64,000 bases of DNA from NCBI GenBank assembly GCA_029202845.1, contig CP119315.1, positions 937,501 through 1,001,500 on the forward strand, read 5' to 3'. The position numbers and the translations under genes were made by a program. Shown piece by piece: positions 45,471 through 54,207 of this stretch (position 1 is the first letter of the stretch; each line of letters starts with the position of its first letter). The notes beneath the pieces were generated by a model. That model saw nothing but the letters and a program-made list of their open reading frames with translations, was not told the DNA's origin and ran no database searches. This DNA is from Candidatus Sphingomonas colombiensis. GTDB taxonomy: Bacteria; Pseudomonadota; Alphaproteobacteria; Sphingomonadales; Sphingomonadaceae.

Positions 45471-46157
45471 ATGGACGATCTGTTTGCCGATCATGTAGTG
45501 CGCGGCCAGCGACTGACGCGGGCGGATATCGAGCGGCTGCCGCGCGTGCCCCAGCATCTGATCGATTGCGATCTTGAGGAAGCGGATCTGTCGCGGCTCG
45601 ATCTGTCGCGCTGGACGTTCGAGCAATGCAATCTGCGCCGGGCGGATTTCGGCCGCGTGGTCGCCGAAGCCACAGTGTGGAAATCCTGTCGCGGCGCTTT
45701 CGCCGGCTTCACCGGCAGCGATCTGAGCGAAGCCGCCTTCGTCGCGTGCGATTTCAACAACGCCAGTTTCAAACAAGCGACGCTTGAATCCGCGCGCTTC
45801 GCCCGATGCAAGCTGACCGGGGCAGACCTCCATGGCATCAAGGCGATCACGATCGATTTCGACGAAACGCTGCTGATCAATGCCAAGCTGCTCGGCCATT
45901 CATTCCGTAAGGCGCACCTCAAGCGGGTCGATTTCTCGCAGGCCGATCTGCGGAAATGCGATTTCCGCCAGGCCACGTTTGAGGAATGCAGCCTGCGCGA
46001 GGCCAATCTCGCCGAGGCGCGATTCGACGGGGCGGATCTGCGCGGCGCGGATCTGGGCGGGGTGCGGCTGATCGATGCAACGCCGTTTCGCGGCGCTACC
46101 ATCTCACGCGATCAGGCGGGGCAATTACTGAGCGAACTCGGCCTCAACGTCCGCTAG
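45471..46157 (+). CDS. Pentapeptide-repeat protein (Qnr-like)
   Basis: A 228-residue right-handed quadrilateral beta-helix. Repeats of the A(D/N)LXX type run from about residue 30 to 210 (FEQCNLRRADF, DLSEAAFVACDF, HLKRVDFSQADLRKCDF, NLAEARFDGADLRGADLGG). The length and the C-terminal capping helix (ISRDQAGQLLSELGL) are like Qnr/AlbG proteins, which mimic DNA and bind gyrase. Whether it affects quinolones is unknown; the ordinary chromosomal setting suggests an intrinsic function. The gap of 160 bases after it holds nothing recognisable. Confidence 0.88.
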   Translation: MDDLFADHVVRGQRLTRADIERLPRVPQHLIDCDLEEADLSRLDLSRWTFEQCNLRRADFGRVVAEATVWKSCRGAFAGFTGSDLSEAAFVACDFNNASFKQATLESARFARCKLTGADLHGIKAITIDFDETLLINAKLLGHSFRKAHLKRVDFSQADLRKCDFRQATFEECSLREANLAEARFDGADLRGADLGGVRLIDATPFRGATISRDQAGQLLSELGLNVR

Positions 46158-46317
46158 CCACCGCACGATATCGTTCAGGGCGGATCGACATTCAGGAGTT
46201 GATGGAGCGAAAACGGTGGTTTTTCGTGACCCGGCATGCAGCGGACTAAAGGTCCGTGAGCACCGGAAACGCGGAAAGCCGCCATTTGCAGCCCACCAGA
46301 ACTGAATGCCGGCTGCC

Positions 46318-47385
46318 CTAGCGCTTCAGCCGGGTGACATGCCCCATCTTGCGCCCGGGCCGCGCCTCGCGCTTGCCATAAAGGTGCAGGTGCGCGTTCG
46401 GCTCGGCGAGCAATTCCGGCCAGCGTTCCCACGCATCGCCGATCAGATTTTCCATCTCGATGTGCGGTGCGGTCAGTGCGGTATCGCCCAGCGGCAGGCC
46501 ACAGATCGCGCGGATATGGTTTTCGAATTGCGAGGTGGTCGCGCCCTCGATCGTCCAATGCCCGGAATTATGCACGCGCGGCGCCATTTCGTTGAACACC
46601 GGCCCATCGGTGGTGGCGAAGAACTCGCAGGTCAACACGCCGATATGGCCCAACGTTTCCGCGATCCGCCCGGTCAGCGCCGCCGCCTCGGTCCATTGCG
46701 CCGCGATTTCCGCCGGCGCGGGCAAGGTCGAGCGCGCGAGAATCGCATTTTCGTGCACGTTCCACGGCGGCGGATAGCTCACCATCGCGCCATCCTGCCC
46801 GCGCACCAACACGATCGAAAATTCGTGGCTGAAAGTGACGAACGCCTCCAGCACCGCCGGACCGCCGATCGCCTCCCACGCGGCATCGGCGTCGGCCGGG
46901 GCATGTAGCCGCGCCTGCCCCTTGCCATCATAGCCCATCCGCGTCGTCTTCAGCACGGCGGGCGTGCCGACACTGGCGATCGCCACGTCGAGCTCCGCCC
47001 GGCTGTTGACCGGCGCCCATTTCGCCGGGCGCCCGCCAAGCTTCTCGACGAAGCTCTTTTCCGCAATGCGATCCTGCGCGACGCGCAGCGATGCTGGCGA
47101 GGGATGCACCGCGACCTTCTCCGCCAGCCATTCGACCGGCTCGACCGCGATATTTTCGAATTCGTAGGTCACCACGTCGCATTGCTCGGCGAAATCGGCC
47201 AGCACGACGCGATTGTGATAATCGGCACGGATCAGCGAGGAAGCGGTCTGCGCGGCGACACTCTCCCGGTCCGGCGCCAGCACATCGACGCGATAGCCCA
47301 GTTCGGCCGCGGCGGTCGCCAGCATCCGCCCGAGCTGGCCGCCGCCAAGGATGCCGATGGTCGAGCCGGGAGGGAGGATCGTCAT
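46318..47385 (-). CDS. purK: 5-(carboxyamino)imidazole ribonucleotide synthase
   Basis: A 355-residue ATP-grasp enzyme of de novo purine synthesis; with ATP it carboxylates AIR to N5-CAIR. Motifs are IGILGGGQLGRML at the N-terminus, KTTRMGYDGKGQ near residue 150 and NEMAPRVHNSGHWTIEGA near 255. The ATG at 47385 overlaps the purE stop by four bases (ATGA), so the pair is translated together. The length fits the family. Confidence 0.96.
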   Translation of the reverse strand: MTILPPGSTIGILGGGQLGRMLATAAAELGYRVDVLAPDRESVAAQTASSLIRADYHNRVVLADFAEQCDVVTYEFENIAVEPVEWLAEKVAVHPSPASLRVAQDRIAEKSFVEKLGGRPAKWAPVNSRAELDVAIASVGTPAVLKTTRMGYDGKGQARLHAPADADAAWEAIGGPAVLEAFVTFSHEFSIVLVRGQDGAMVSYPPPWNVHENAILARSTLPAPAEIAAQWTEAAALTGRIAETLGHIGVLTCEFFATTDGPVFNEMAPRVHNSGHWTIEGATTSQFENHIRAICGLPLGDTALTAPHIEMENLIGDAWERWPELLAEPNAHLHLYGKREARPGRKMGHVTRLKR

Positions 47386-47858
47386 TGCGGCGCGTCCGCC
47401 ACACTGTCGGTCTGCGCCGCACGCCATGCCTTGAGCCGCGCCTCCAGCGCCGGATCGCCGAGCGCGAGGATCGCGGCGGCGAGCAGCCCCGCATTGGTCG
47501 CGCCGGGCTTGCCGATCGCCAGCGTGCCGACCGGAATACCGCCCGGCATCTGCACGATCGAGAGCAGGCTATCCATGCCCTTCAGCGCCTTGGATTCCAC
47601 CGGCACGCCCAGCACCGGAAGGTGCGTCATCGATGCCGCCATGCCCGGCAAATGCGCCGCGCCGCCCGCGCCCGCGATGATCACACGGATGCCGCGATCC
47701 GCCGCGCCTGTCGCATAATCATACAGCCGTTGCGGCGTGCGATGCGCGGAAACCACCCGCGTTTCGTGTGCGACGCCCAAAGCGTCCAGCACATCGGCTG
47801 CGTGCCGCATCGTCTCCCAGTCGGAGGTCGAGCCCATGATGATACCAACGTGCGCCAT
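47382..47858 (-). CDS. purE: 5-(carboxyamino)imidazole ribonucleotide mutase
   Basis: A 158-residue class I PurE that rearranges N5-CAIR to CAIR. GIIMGSTSDWETM, VSAHRTPQRLYDYA and GAAHLPGMAASMTHLPVLGVP are diagnostic. The ATG at 47858 is used; a TTG one codon earlier is less likely. It is followed by overlapping purK, the usual bacterial arrangement. Confidence 0.96.
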   Translation of the reverse strand: MAHVGIIMGSTSDWETMRHAADVLDALGVAHETRVVSAHRTPQRLYDYATGAADRGIRVIIAGAGGAAHLPGMAASMTHLPVLGVPVESKALKGMDSLLSIVQMPGGIPVGTLAIGKPGATNAGLLAAAILALGDPALEARLKAWRAAQTDSVADAPQ

Positions 47859-47909
47859 CAAAAGCGGTTAGCGGGCACGGCGCGCAAGGGCAATGCCCCG
47901 ATTGCAGGT

Positions 47910-48752
47910 TCAGCGCGCACCGTCTTTGGCGGGCACGAACATCGGCGCCACCACCGGCGCCGCGAAGCAGTTGGGAATGGAGGGATCATACACCCCGCCG
48001 CGCAGATGCTCATCGCGGGCGCCTTCCCCCGTCAGCGGCACGAACATCGTCCACCCAAGCGAGCAACGCGTCGTCGTATCCGGCCCGGTTTTGGTGACGA
48101 CCAGCAATTGCTCGCTCGCCCAGGTGGCGCCGACCGGCATCACCAGCCGCCCGCCCGGCTTGAGCTGATCGAGCAGCGGCTGCGGCACCTTGTCGCTGCC
48201 CGCCGCGGCGATGATCGCGTCGAACGGCGCACGCGCCGCCCAGCCCGCGAAGCCATCGCCGCTGCGTACCTCGACATTGCCATATCCGAGCTTCGCCAGC
48301 CGCTCGCGCGCGGTCGCGGCCAGATCGGGCATGATCTCGATCGACGCGACATGATCGGCGAGCCGCGCCAGCACCGCCGCCTGATAGCCCGAGCCGGTGC
48401 CAACATCGAGCACATTGGCGTGCGGCGGCAACGCGGCGGCGGCGGTCATCACCGCGACGATCGACGGGGCGGAGATCGTCTGCCCGTCGCCGATCGGCTG
48501 CGAAAGATCGGCCAGCGCCTGCTTGCGTTCGGCCGCTGGGACGAACGCTTCGCGCGGGACTTGCTCCATCACCGCAAGCACGCGGGCGAGTTCGGCATTG
48601 TCCGCGTCTGGCGAGGCGCGATGCACCGATGCCTTGATCCCCGCGACCATCGCCTTGCGCGCGCCGTCTTGCGATCGAGCAAAGATGGGCGCGGCGGCGA
48701 TCAGCGCGCCAAGCACCGCCGCCCAGGCGAACCGGCCGGCGCGCACCGTCAC
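47910..48752 (-). CDS. pcm: Exported protein-L-isoaspartate O-methyltransferase
   Basis: A 280-residue AdoMet-dependent methyltransferase. PCMT features are present: QPIGDGQTISAPSIVAVM near residue 85, the AdoMet loop VLDVGTGSGYQAAVLA and PGGRLVMPVG. It repairs isoaspartyl residues in damaged proteins. Unusually, it opens with a signal-peptide-like segment (FAWAAVLGALIAAAPIFARSQ), so it may act in the periplasm. About 60 residues longer at the ends than E. coli Pcm. It follows gpmA by 2 bases. Confidence 0.9.
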   Translation of the reverse strand: MTVRAGRFAWAAVLGALIAAAPIFARSQDGARKAMVAGIKASVHRASPDADNAELARVLAVMEQVPREAFVPAAERKQALADLSQPIGDGQTISAPSIVAVMTAAAALPPHANVLDVGTGSGYQAAVLARLADHVASIEIMPDLAATARERLAKLGYGNVEVRSGDGFAGWAARAPFDAIIAAAGSDKVPQPLLDQLKPGGRLVMPVGATWASEQLLVVTKTGPDTTTRCSLGWTMFVPLTGEGARDEHLRGGVYDPSIPNCFAAPVVAPMFVPAKDGAR

Positions 48753-48754
48753 GC

Positions 48755-49441
48755 TTAGCGCTCGCTCAGATAATAACGGTCGGTCGCATTCAGTGCGTCG
48801 TCCAGTTCATAGACGATCGGTTGGCCGGTCGGGATTTCGAGGCTGGTGATCTCATCATCGGGAATGTTGCTGAGATGCTTGACCAGCGCACGCAGCGAAT
48901 TGCCGTGCGCGGAGATCAGCACGCGCTGTCCGTCGCGCAGCGCCGGGGCGATCCGTGCCTCCCAATAAGGCAGCACGCGCGCGATCGTGTCCTTCAGGCT
49001 TTCGGTCGCGGGCACCGGGATGCCGGCGTAGCGCCGATCATTGCTCAGATCATATTGGCTGCCCGCGTCGAGCGGCGGCGGCGGCACATCGAAGCTGCGG
49101 CGCCAGATATGCACCTGTGCGTCGCCGTGCTTCGCGGCGGTCTCCGCCTTGTCGAGCCCGGTGAGCCCGCCATAGTGGCGCTCGTTCAGCCGCCAGTCCT
49201 TCTCCGTCGGCAGCCACAGCCGGCCCATCGCCTCCAGCGCGAGGTTCAGCGTCTTGATCGCGCGCGTCTGAAGCGAGGTGAAGGTCATGTCGAAATCGAG
49301 GCCCTTGGCGGCCATCAATTGGCCGGCGGCACGCGCTTCGGCGGCGCCTTTCTCGGTCACGTCGACGTCCCACCAGCCGGTGAAGCGGTTTTCAAGGTTC
49401 CACGACGACTGGCCGTGGCGGATCAAGACGAGGCGGGGCAT
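48755..49441 (-). CDS. gpmA: 2,3-bisphosphoglycerate-dependent phosphoglycerate mutase
   Basis: A 228-residue glycolytic enzyme interconverting 3- and 2-phosphoglycerate. The phospho-accepting His is in LVLIRHGQSSWN, and NERHYGGLTGLDK and SAHGNSLRALV complete the active site. Slightly shorter than the E. coli enzyme (250) because of a reduced C-terminal tail, as usual in alphaproteobacteria. It is the first gene of a pair with pcm. Confidence 0.96.
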   Translation of the reverse strand: MPRLVLIRHGQSSWNLENRFTGWWDVDVTEKGAAEARAAGQLMAAKGLDFDMTFTSLQTRAIKTLNLALEAMGRLWLPTEKDWRLNERHYGGLTGLDKAETAAKHGDAQVHIWRRSFDVPPPPLDAGSQYDLSNDRRYAGIPVPATESLKDTIARVLPYWEARIAPALRDGQRVLISAHGNSLRALVKHLSNIPDDEITSLEIPTGQPIVYELDDALNATDRYYLSER

Positions 49442-49514
49442 TGGCTCTCCTTGCGGTACAGGCGAGGCGTCTGTAGCGGCTACAGCTTATCCGGCAACCT
49501 TTGGGAGAGATGCG

Positions 49515-50243
49515 ATGGCGATCGTCCGGCAAACGATGGTGTATGATGGCCCCGGCGGCCCGTTCGAGGGCGTGATCGCCTATGAAGACGAGGTGGAGAC
49601 GCCGCGCCCCGGCGTGCTCGTCATCCCCAATGTGCTCGGCCAGAAGGAGAGCGACAGCGTCAACGCGGAGAATCTCGCCAAGCTCGGCTATGTCGGCTTC
49701 GTCTGCGACGTTTTCGGGCAGGGCCGGCGCAAGACGCGCGAATCAGACAATGTCGCCGAATATATGAACGAGCTGAACGCCGATCGTGCGCTGCTGCGCG
49801 ATCGCCTGATCGCGTCGCTCGATGTGCTCAAGGGCTTTGGCCATGTCGATCCGGCGAAGACGGCGGCGGTCGGCTATTGCTTTGGGGGCAAGTGCGCGCT
49901 CGATATGGCGCGCGCCGGGCTGGATGTTCTCGGCGCGGTGAGCTTCCACGGTGTCTATGACCGGCCGGACTATGCCAACGCCACCCCGATCGCGGCCAAG
50001 CTGCTGGTGTGCCATGGCTGGGACGATCCGATCGCTCCACCCGAAGCGGTCACCGCGCTGGGCAAGGAACTGACCGACAGCGGCGCGGATTGGCAAATTC
50101 ACGCTTATGGCAATGCCGGCCACGCCTTCACCGACATCGAGCTGAAGGGCAAACAGACCCCGCCCGGAATCGCTTATGAAGAGCGTGCCGATCGCCGGAG
50201 CTGGAAGGCGATGCAGGACTTCCTCGCCGAACTGTTCATCTGA
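49515..50243 (+). CDS. Dienelactone hydrolase family protein
   Basis: A 242-residue alpha/beta hydrolase. The nucleophile elbow is GYCFGGKCA (Cys at residue about 123), the acid is in CHGWDDPI and the His in YGNAGHAFTD, the Cys-Asp-His triad of dienelactone hydrolase. The ATG at 49515 begins MAIVRQTMVYDG; a nearby ATG at 49510 is in another frame and has no support. The substrate is not necessarily dienelactone since many family members act on other esters. Confidence 0.92.
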   Translation: MAIVRQTMVYDGPGGPFEGVIAYEDEVETPRPGVLVIPNVLGQKESDSVNAENLAKLGYVGFVCDVFGQGRRKTRESDNVAEYMNELNADRALLRDRLIASLDVLKGFGHVDPAKTAAVGYCFGGKCALDMARAGLDVLGAVSFHGVYDRPDYANATPIAAKLLVCHGWDDPIAPPEAVTALGKELTDSGADWQIHAYGNAGHAFTDIELKGKQTPPGIAYEERADRRSWKAMQDFLAELFI

Positions 50244-50254
50244 GCCAAACTGAA

Positions 50255-50285
50255 GCCCCTCCCCCGGCGCTGCCGCGGGAGGGGC
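50255..50285. repeat. GC-rich hairpin
   Basis: GCCCCTCCC (50255-50263) pairs with GGGAGGGGC (50277-50285), with an inner CGGC/GCCG pairing. There is no T tract on either strand, so I describe it as a hairpin and not a terminator. Confidence 0.4.
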
Positions 50286-50385
50286 AAAACCCTCATGCGC
50301 GCAAGGGGCTGGCAGGCAGGCGGCGTGCGTGTAAATATGCGCGTCCACGCGGGGGGCCGCGTCTTCCATAATCACGCGGGTATTC

Positions 50386-51702
50386 ATGCATCGTTTCCTC
50401 ATCGGCATTGCCGGCATCGTCGTGATCCTGCTGATCGCGGTGCTGCTGTCGACTGACCGCCGCTCGATCCGGCTACGCGTCGTTGGCGCGGCGTTCGCGT
50501 TGCAGGCGGGAATCGCGGTGCTGGTGCTGTACGCGCCATGGGGGCGGCATGCGCTGGCTTTCCTTTCCGGCGGGGTCGCCAACCTGCTGTCTTATGCCAA
50601 TGCCGGAACCGCATTCCTGTTCGGCAAGCTGGCGGACGATCCGCTCGGCAAGAATTTCGCGATTCAGGCGCTTCCGGTGATCATCTTTTTCGCGGCGCTC
50701 GTCTCGATCCTCTACCATCTCGGGATCATGCAGCTCATCGTGCGCTGGATCGGCGGCGCGATCGAAAAGGTGATCGGCACGAGCAAGGTGGAAAGCTTGT
50801 GCGCGGCGGCGAACATCTTCGTCGGCCAATCCGAATCGCCGCTGGTGATCCGCCCATATCTCGCGGGTCTTACGCCGCCGCAGCTGTTCACGGTGATGAC
50901 CAGCGGCATGGCGGGCGTCGCCGGCACGATCCTTGCGGCCTATGCCTCGATGGGAATCAGGATCGAATATCTCCTGGCGGCCTCGTTCATGGCGGCGCCC
51001 GGCGGCATCCTGATGGCGAAGATCATCATGCCCGATCGCCGCGGGCCGACCGGGGGCGAGCTGCCGCTCGGCGACATGAACGAGGAGGATCGCCAACTCG
51101 CGCTCGCCGAAGCACGGTTCAGCGGGGAAGCCGTCGAAGGCACCCCCGGCGAGCCGATGCCGCAGGCCACGCATGACGAGGAAAAGCCGGCGAACCTGAT
51201 CATGGCCGCCGCGCAGGGAGCGCAGACCGGCGTGCGCCTCGCGGTCGCGGTCGGCGCGATGGTGCTGGCGTTCGTCGCGCTGGTCGCGCTCGCCAACGGC
51301 ATCCTTGGCGGGATCGGCGGATGGTTCGGTTATCCGGAGCTGAGCTTCCAGGGGCTGCTCGGCTATGTCTTCGCGCCGGTGATGTTCCTGCTCAACGTGC
51401 CATGGCATGAGGCGGGGATCGCCGGCGGCCTGTTCGGGCAGAAGATCGTGCTCAACGAATTCGTCGCCTATATCTCGCTCGGCGAGCAGCAGGGACAGCT
51501 CAGCCAGCGCACCGTGGCGATCATCACCTTCGCCCTGTGCGGCTTCGCCAATTTCTCGTCGATCGCGATCCAGATGGCGGTTACCGGCAGCCTCGCGCCC
51601 AATCAGCGGCCGATGATCGCCAAGCTCGGCGTTCGCGCGCTGCTGGCCGGCAGCCTCGCCAATTTGATGTCGGCGGCGCTTGCCGGGCTGCTTATCGGCT
51701 AG
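50386..51702 (+). CDS. nupC: NupC/CNT family concentrative nucleoside transporter
   Basis: A 438-residue inner-membrane transporter that imports nucleosides with a cation. Features are the N-terminal helices, the Nucleos_tra2 core (NIFVGQSESPLVIRPYLAGLT, FTVMTSGMAGVAGTILAAYASMG) and the C-terminal domain (EFVAYISLGEQQGQLSQRT, FALCGFANFSSIAIQ). Conserved EXXV-like SES and QSES motifs near residue 145 are at the substrate site. It ends 11 bases into the convergent metallophosphoesterase gene. Confidence 0.93.
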   Translation: MHRFLIGIAGIVVILLIAVLLSTDRRSIRLRVVGAAFALQAGIAVLVLYAPWGRHALAFLSGGVANLLSYANAGTAFLFGKLADDPLGKNFAIQALPVIIFFAALVSILYHLGIMQLIVRWIGGAIEKVIGTSKVESLCAAANIFVGQSESPLVIRPYLAGLTPPQLFTVMTSGMAGVAGTILAAYASMGIRIEYLLAASFMAAPGGILMAKIIMPDRRGPTGGELPLGDMNEEDRQLALAEARFSGEAVEGTPGEPMPQATHDEEKPANLIMAAAQGAQTGVRLAVAVGAMVLAFVALVALANGILGGIGGWFGYPELSFQGLLGYVFAPVMFLLNVPWHEAGIAGGLFGQKIVLNEFVAYISLGEQQGQLSQRTVAIITFALCGFANFSSIAIQMAVTGSLAPNQRPMIAKLGVRALLAGSLANLMSAALAGLLIG

Positions 51703-52531
51703 GACCCAGGGTCAGCAACCACAGGTCGGGCGGCGCGCCATAGCGCAGCGGAACGTTGCTCGTGCCGATTCCGGCGGTCACCACCACGGTGCGCCCGCCC
51801 GCACGGATCAGCCCGCAACGATAGCGATTGCCGGAAACCCGCGAGACATTGATCAACGGTCCGATCAACGGCAGCACGATCTGCCCGCAATGCGTATGCC
51901 CGGCGAGCAGCAACGCATGGTCGGTCGGCAGGAATTGCACGAGATCGGGCGAATGGGTGACGAATATCGTCGCCAACGCCGCGCGCCGGCGCAGCTTGTC
52001 CAACCCGACATAGACCGGCCCCAGCCGCGCCGTGCCGGCGGACGTGTCGCCCGATAGCCCGAGCGCCAGTGGACCGGCGCTGACCGCGACATTCTGCGTC
52101 GTGCTCAACCCCGCCCTGGCCAGCGCGCGCGGCACCACGCCGCCACCGGCATCATCGTGATTGCCGAACACGACAAACACGCCAAGCGGCGCACGCAACC
52201 CATGCAGGATGCGCGCGACCGGGGCCGCCCGCGCGCGCGCGTCGGCATCATCATAGCCCGACAATATATCGCCCGCGATCAGCACGATATCGGGCCGTTG
52301 CGCATTGGTGATCGCCACCACGCGCGCGAGCCGCGCCTCATCCGTCGCGAGATTGCCGAAATGCAGATCACTGAGCAGCGCGACCCGCACCGGCCCCGCA
52401 CCGACAGGCCAGTCCGGCAGCGCGATGGCGGCGCGGCGCACCACCGGGTCCGCCCGGGCGTTGCGCAGCCCGATGCCCGCGATCACAGCCAACCCGGCCA
52501 GGGCCACGACAAGAAAGATCCAGCGGCGCAT
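51692..52531 (-). CDS. Metallophosphoesterase, membrane-anchored
   Basis: A 279-residue protein. An N-terminal hydrophobic segment (MRRWIFLVVALAGLAVIAGIG) anchors it, with the catalytic domain in the periplasm. The calcineurin-like metal motifs are complete: LLSDLHFGN, IAGDILSGYDD, VFGNHDDAGG, THSPDLVQ and AGHTHCGQI. Similar to the YkuE/YaeI family (UDP-2,3-diacylglucosamine hydrolase-like or nucleotidase activities have been suggested). ATG 52531 is chosen because it starts at the signal-anchor. Confidence 0.88.
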   Translation of the reverse strand: MRRWIFLVVALAGLAVIAGIGLRNARADPVVRRAAIALPDWPVGAGPVRVALLSDLHFGNLATDEARLARVVAITNAQRPDIVLIAGDILSGYDDADARARAAPVARILHGLRAPLGVFVVFGNHDDAGGGVVPRALARAGLSTTQNVAVSAGPLALGLSGDTSAGTARLGPVYVGLDKLRRRAALATIFVTHSPDLVQFLPTDHALLLAGHTHCGQIVLPLIGPLINVSRVSGNRYRCGLIRAGGRTVVVTAGIGTSNVPLRYGAPPDLWLLTLGPSR

Positions 52532-52806
52532 CCACACCGATCGTAGGGCGCAAAACCGATGGCAACAACGCCGCAAGCGACGGCGCGATGGCGGCGCGCG
52601 CTCATTCATGGCGGATCGGGCGCAACGTGTCCCATTTAGGATAGGTGATTGGTTGCGATTCGTCGCAAACTCGCCATAAACCCTTTTCCGATAAAGGACG
52701 GGGCTCGCGCGGCGATGGCTCGCCGTAAAGATGCGTTAAGGGAGGATATGCCACCGGGCGATTCCGCCGGGTGACATGTTCGCGCCCCAAAAAGTGGAGT
52801 TTTGGC

Positions 52807-54195
52807 GTGACGAGGCAGACGGCCGCTGAAAAGGCCCCGGCGAGCGGGTTGCCCAACGCGGTCAGCCTCAACAAGCGCAACATTCGCGGACTGCTCTATA
52901 TCGGGCTGGTTCTTTGCGACATCGCCGCGATCCGCGCCGGCTTTTCGGTCGGGCGCACGATCCGCGACTGGCGCTGGCTCGCGCCGAACGGGATCGAGCT
53001 AAGCTGGCTGATCCTGCCGATCCATCTGATTTTCGCGGCGCGCAACGGCGCGATCTCCCGCATCGCGCTGGAGCGTCTTTCCGAATCGATCCGCCGCGCG
53101 CTGAGCGCCTTCATCATGGCGACCAGCGCCGTCGCCTTGCTGATCTTCTTCCAATATGCCGGGCCGCTGGTATCGCGCGTCGCCTTCGGCGTGGCGATCG
53201 TTTTCAGCATCCTGTTCATCGCCATCGGCCGGCTCGTCTTCGCGATGTGCTTCGTCAGCCCGGTCCCGGGCGGCCTGGTCGGCGAATTGCTGATCGTCGA
53301 TGGCGTGCCGCCCAGGCCGGGCGCCTATCACGTGTTCGACGCGCAGGCCGCCGGATTCCGCCCCGATCTCAACGATCCCAATATGCTTGCGCGCCTCGCC
53401 GCGCTGGTCGGCCCGTTCGATCGCGTTGTCGTCGCGACCATCGAGGAGCGGCGTCGGCAATGGGCGTTGCTGATGAAGGCGTATAACGTCACCGCCGAAG
53501 TGCTGCTGGAGGGCGAGACGCCGCTCGGCGCGATCGGGGTGGCGCGTTATCATGGCCGTGACACGATCGTGGTCGCGCGCGGGCCGATGTCGCTCGGCGC
53601 GCGGATGAAGAAGCGCACGATGGATCTGGCGGTGGCCGGCGCGGCAGTGGTGGTGCTGGCGCCGTTGCTGGTGGTCGTCGCGATCGCGATCAAGCTGGAG
53701 AGCAGCGGGCCGGTGCTTTTCGCGCAAACCCGGCTGGGCCGCGACAACAAGCCGTTCAAGATCATGAAATTCCGCAGCATGAAGGTGCAGGCGAGCGATT
53801 TCGACGGCAATCGCTCAGCGACGCCGGACGATGATCGCGTCACCGGCGTCGGCCGCTTCATCCGCAGGACCAGCATCGACGAATTGCCGCAGCTGTTCAA
53901 CGTCCTGAAGGGCGACATGAGCATCGTCGGCCCGCGCCCGCATGCACTGGGATCGCTCGCGGGGGACAAATTGTTTTGGGAAGTGACGCAGAAATACTGG
54001 CTGCGCCACACGCTGAAGCCGGGCATCACCGGCCTCGCGCAGATCCGCGGCTATCGCGGCGCAACCCACGAACAATCCGATCTCGAAAAGCGGCTTCAGG
54101 CCGATCTCGAATATATCGACGGCTGGCGCCTCTCGCGTGACATCTCGATCATCGCGAACACCATTCGCGTGATCGTCCACCCCCGTGCCTATTGA
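52807..54195 (+). CDS. Polyprenyl glycosylphosphotransferase, EPS priming enzyme
   Basis: A 462-residue membrane enzyme that loads the first sugar-1-phosphate onto undecaprenyl phosphate to start repeat-unit assembly (WbaP/EpsA/GelB type). The N-terminal half has about four helices (LYIGLVLCDIAAIRAGF, LILPIHLIFAA) and a CoA-binding-like segment; the C-terminal bacterial sugar transferase domain (PF02397) has KKRTMDLAVAGAAVVVLAPL, KFRSMKVQ and TSIDELPQLFNVLKGDMSIVG. It starts at a GTG 8 bases after GTGGAG. It opens the polysaccharide locus. Confidence 0.9.
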   Translation: MTRQTAAEKAPASGLPNAVSLNKRNIRGLLYIGLVLCDIAAIRAGFSVGRTIRDWRWLAPNGIELSWLILPIHLIFAARNGAISRIALERLSESIRRALSAFIMATSAVALLIFFQYAGPLVSRVAFGVAIVFSILFIAIGRLVFAMCFVSPVPGGLVGELLIVDGVPPRPGAYHVFDAQAAGFRPDLNDPNMLARLAALVGPFDRVVVATIEERRRQWALLMKAYNVTAEVLLEGETPLGAIGVARYHGRDTIVVARGPMSLGARMKKRTMDLAVAGAAVVVLAPLLVVVAIAIKLESSGPVLFAQTRLGRDNKPFKIMKFRSMKVQASDFDGNRSATPDDDRVTGVGRFIRRTSIDELPQLFNVLKGDMSIVGPRPHALGSLAGDKLFWEVTQKYWLRHTLKPGITGLAQIRGYRGATHEQSDLEKRLQADLEYIDGWRLSRDISIIANTIRVIVHPRAY

Positions 54196-54207
54196 GCGCG
54201 GCTGACG

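Noticed and set aside
46158..46317. Small gene or RNA between the pentapeptide gene and purK
   Set aside because: A ribosome-site-like AGGAGTTG is present but no frame of useful length or stable fold follows.
50255..50285. Terminator between dienelactone hydrolase and nupC
   Set aside because: The stem is good but no T tract follows on either strand.
52620..52806. Leader RNA or riboswitch before the glycosylphosphotransferase
   Set aside because: There are only short imperfect repeats (for example around CACCGGGCG and CGCCGGGTG at about 52754-52775); they match no class I know.
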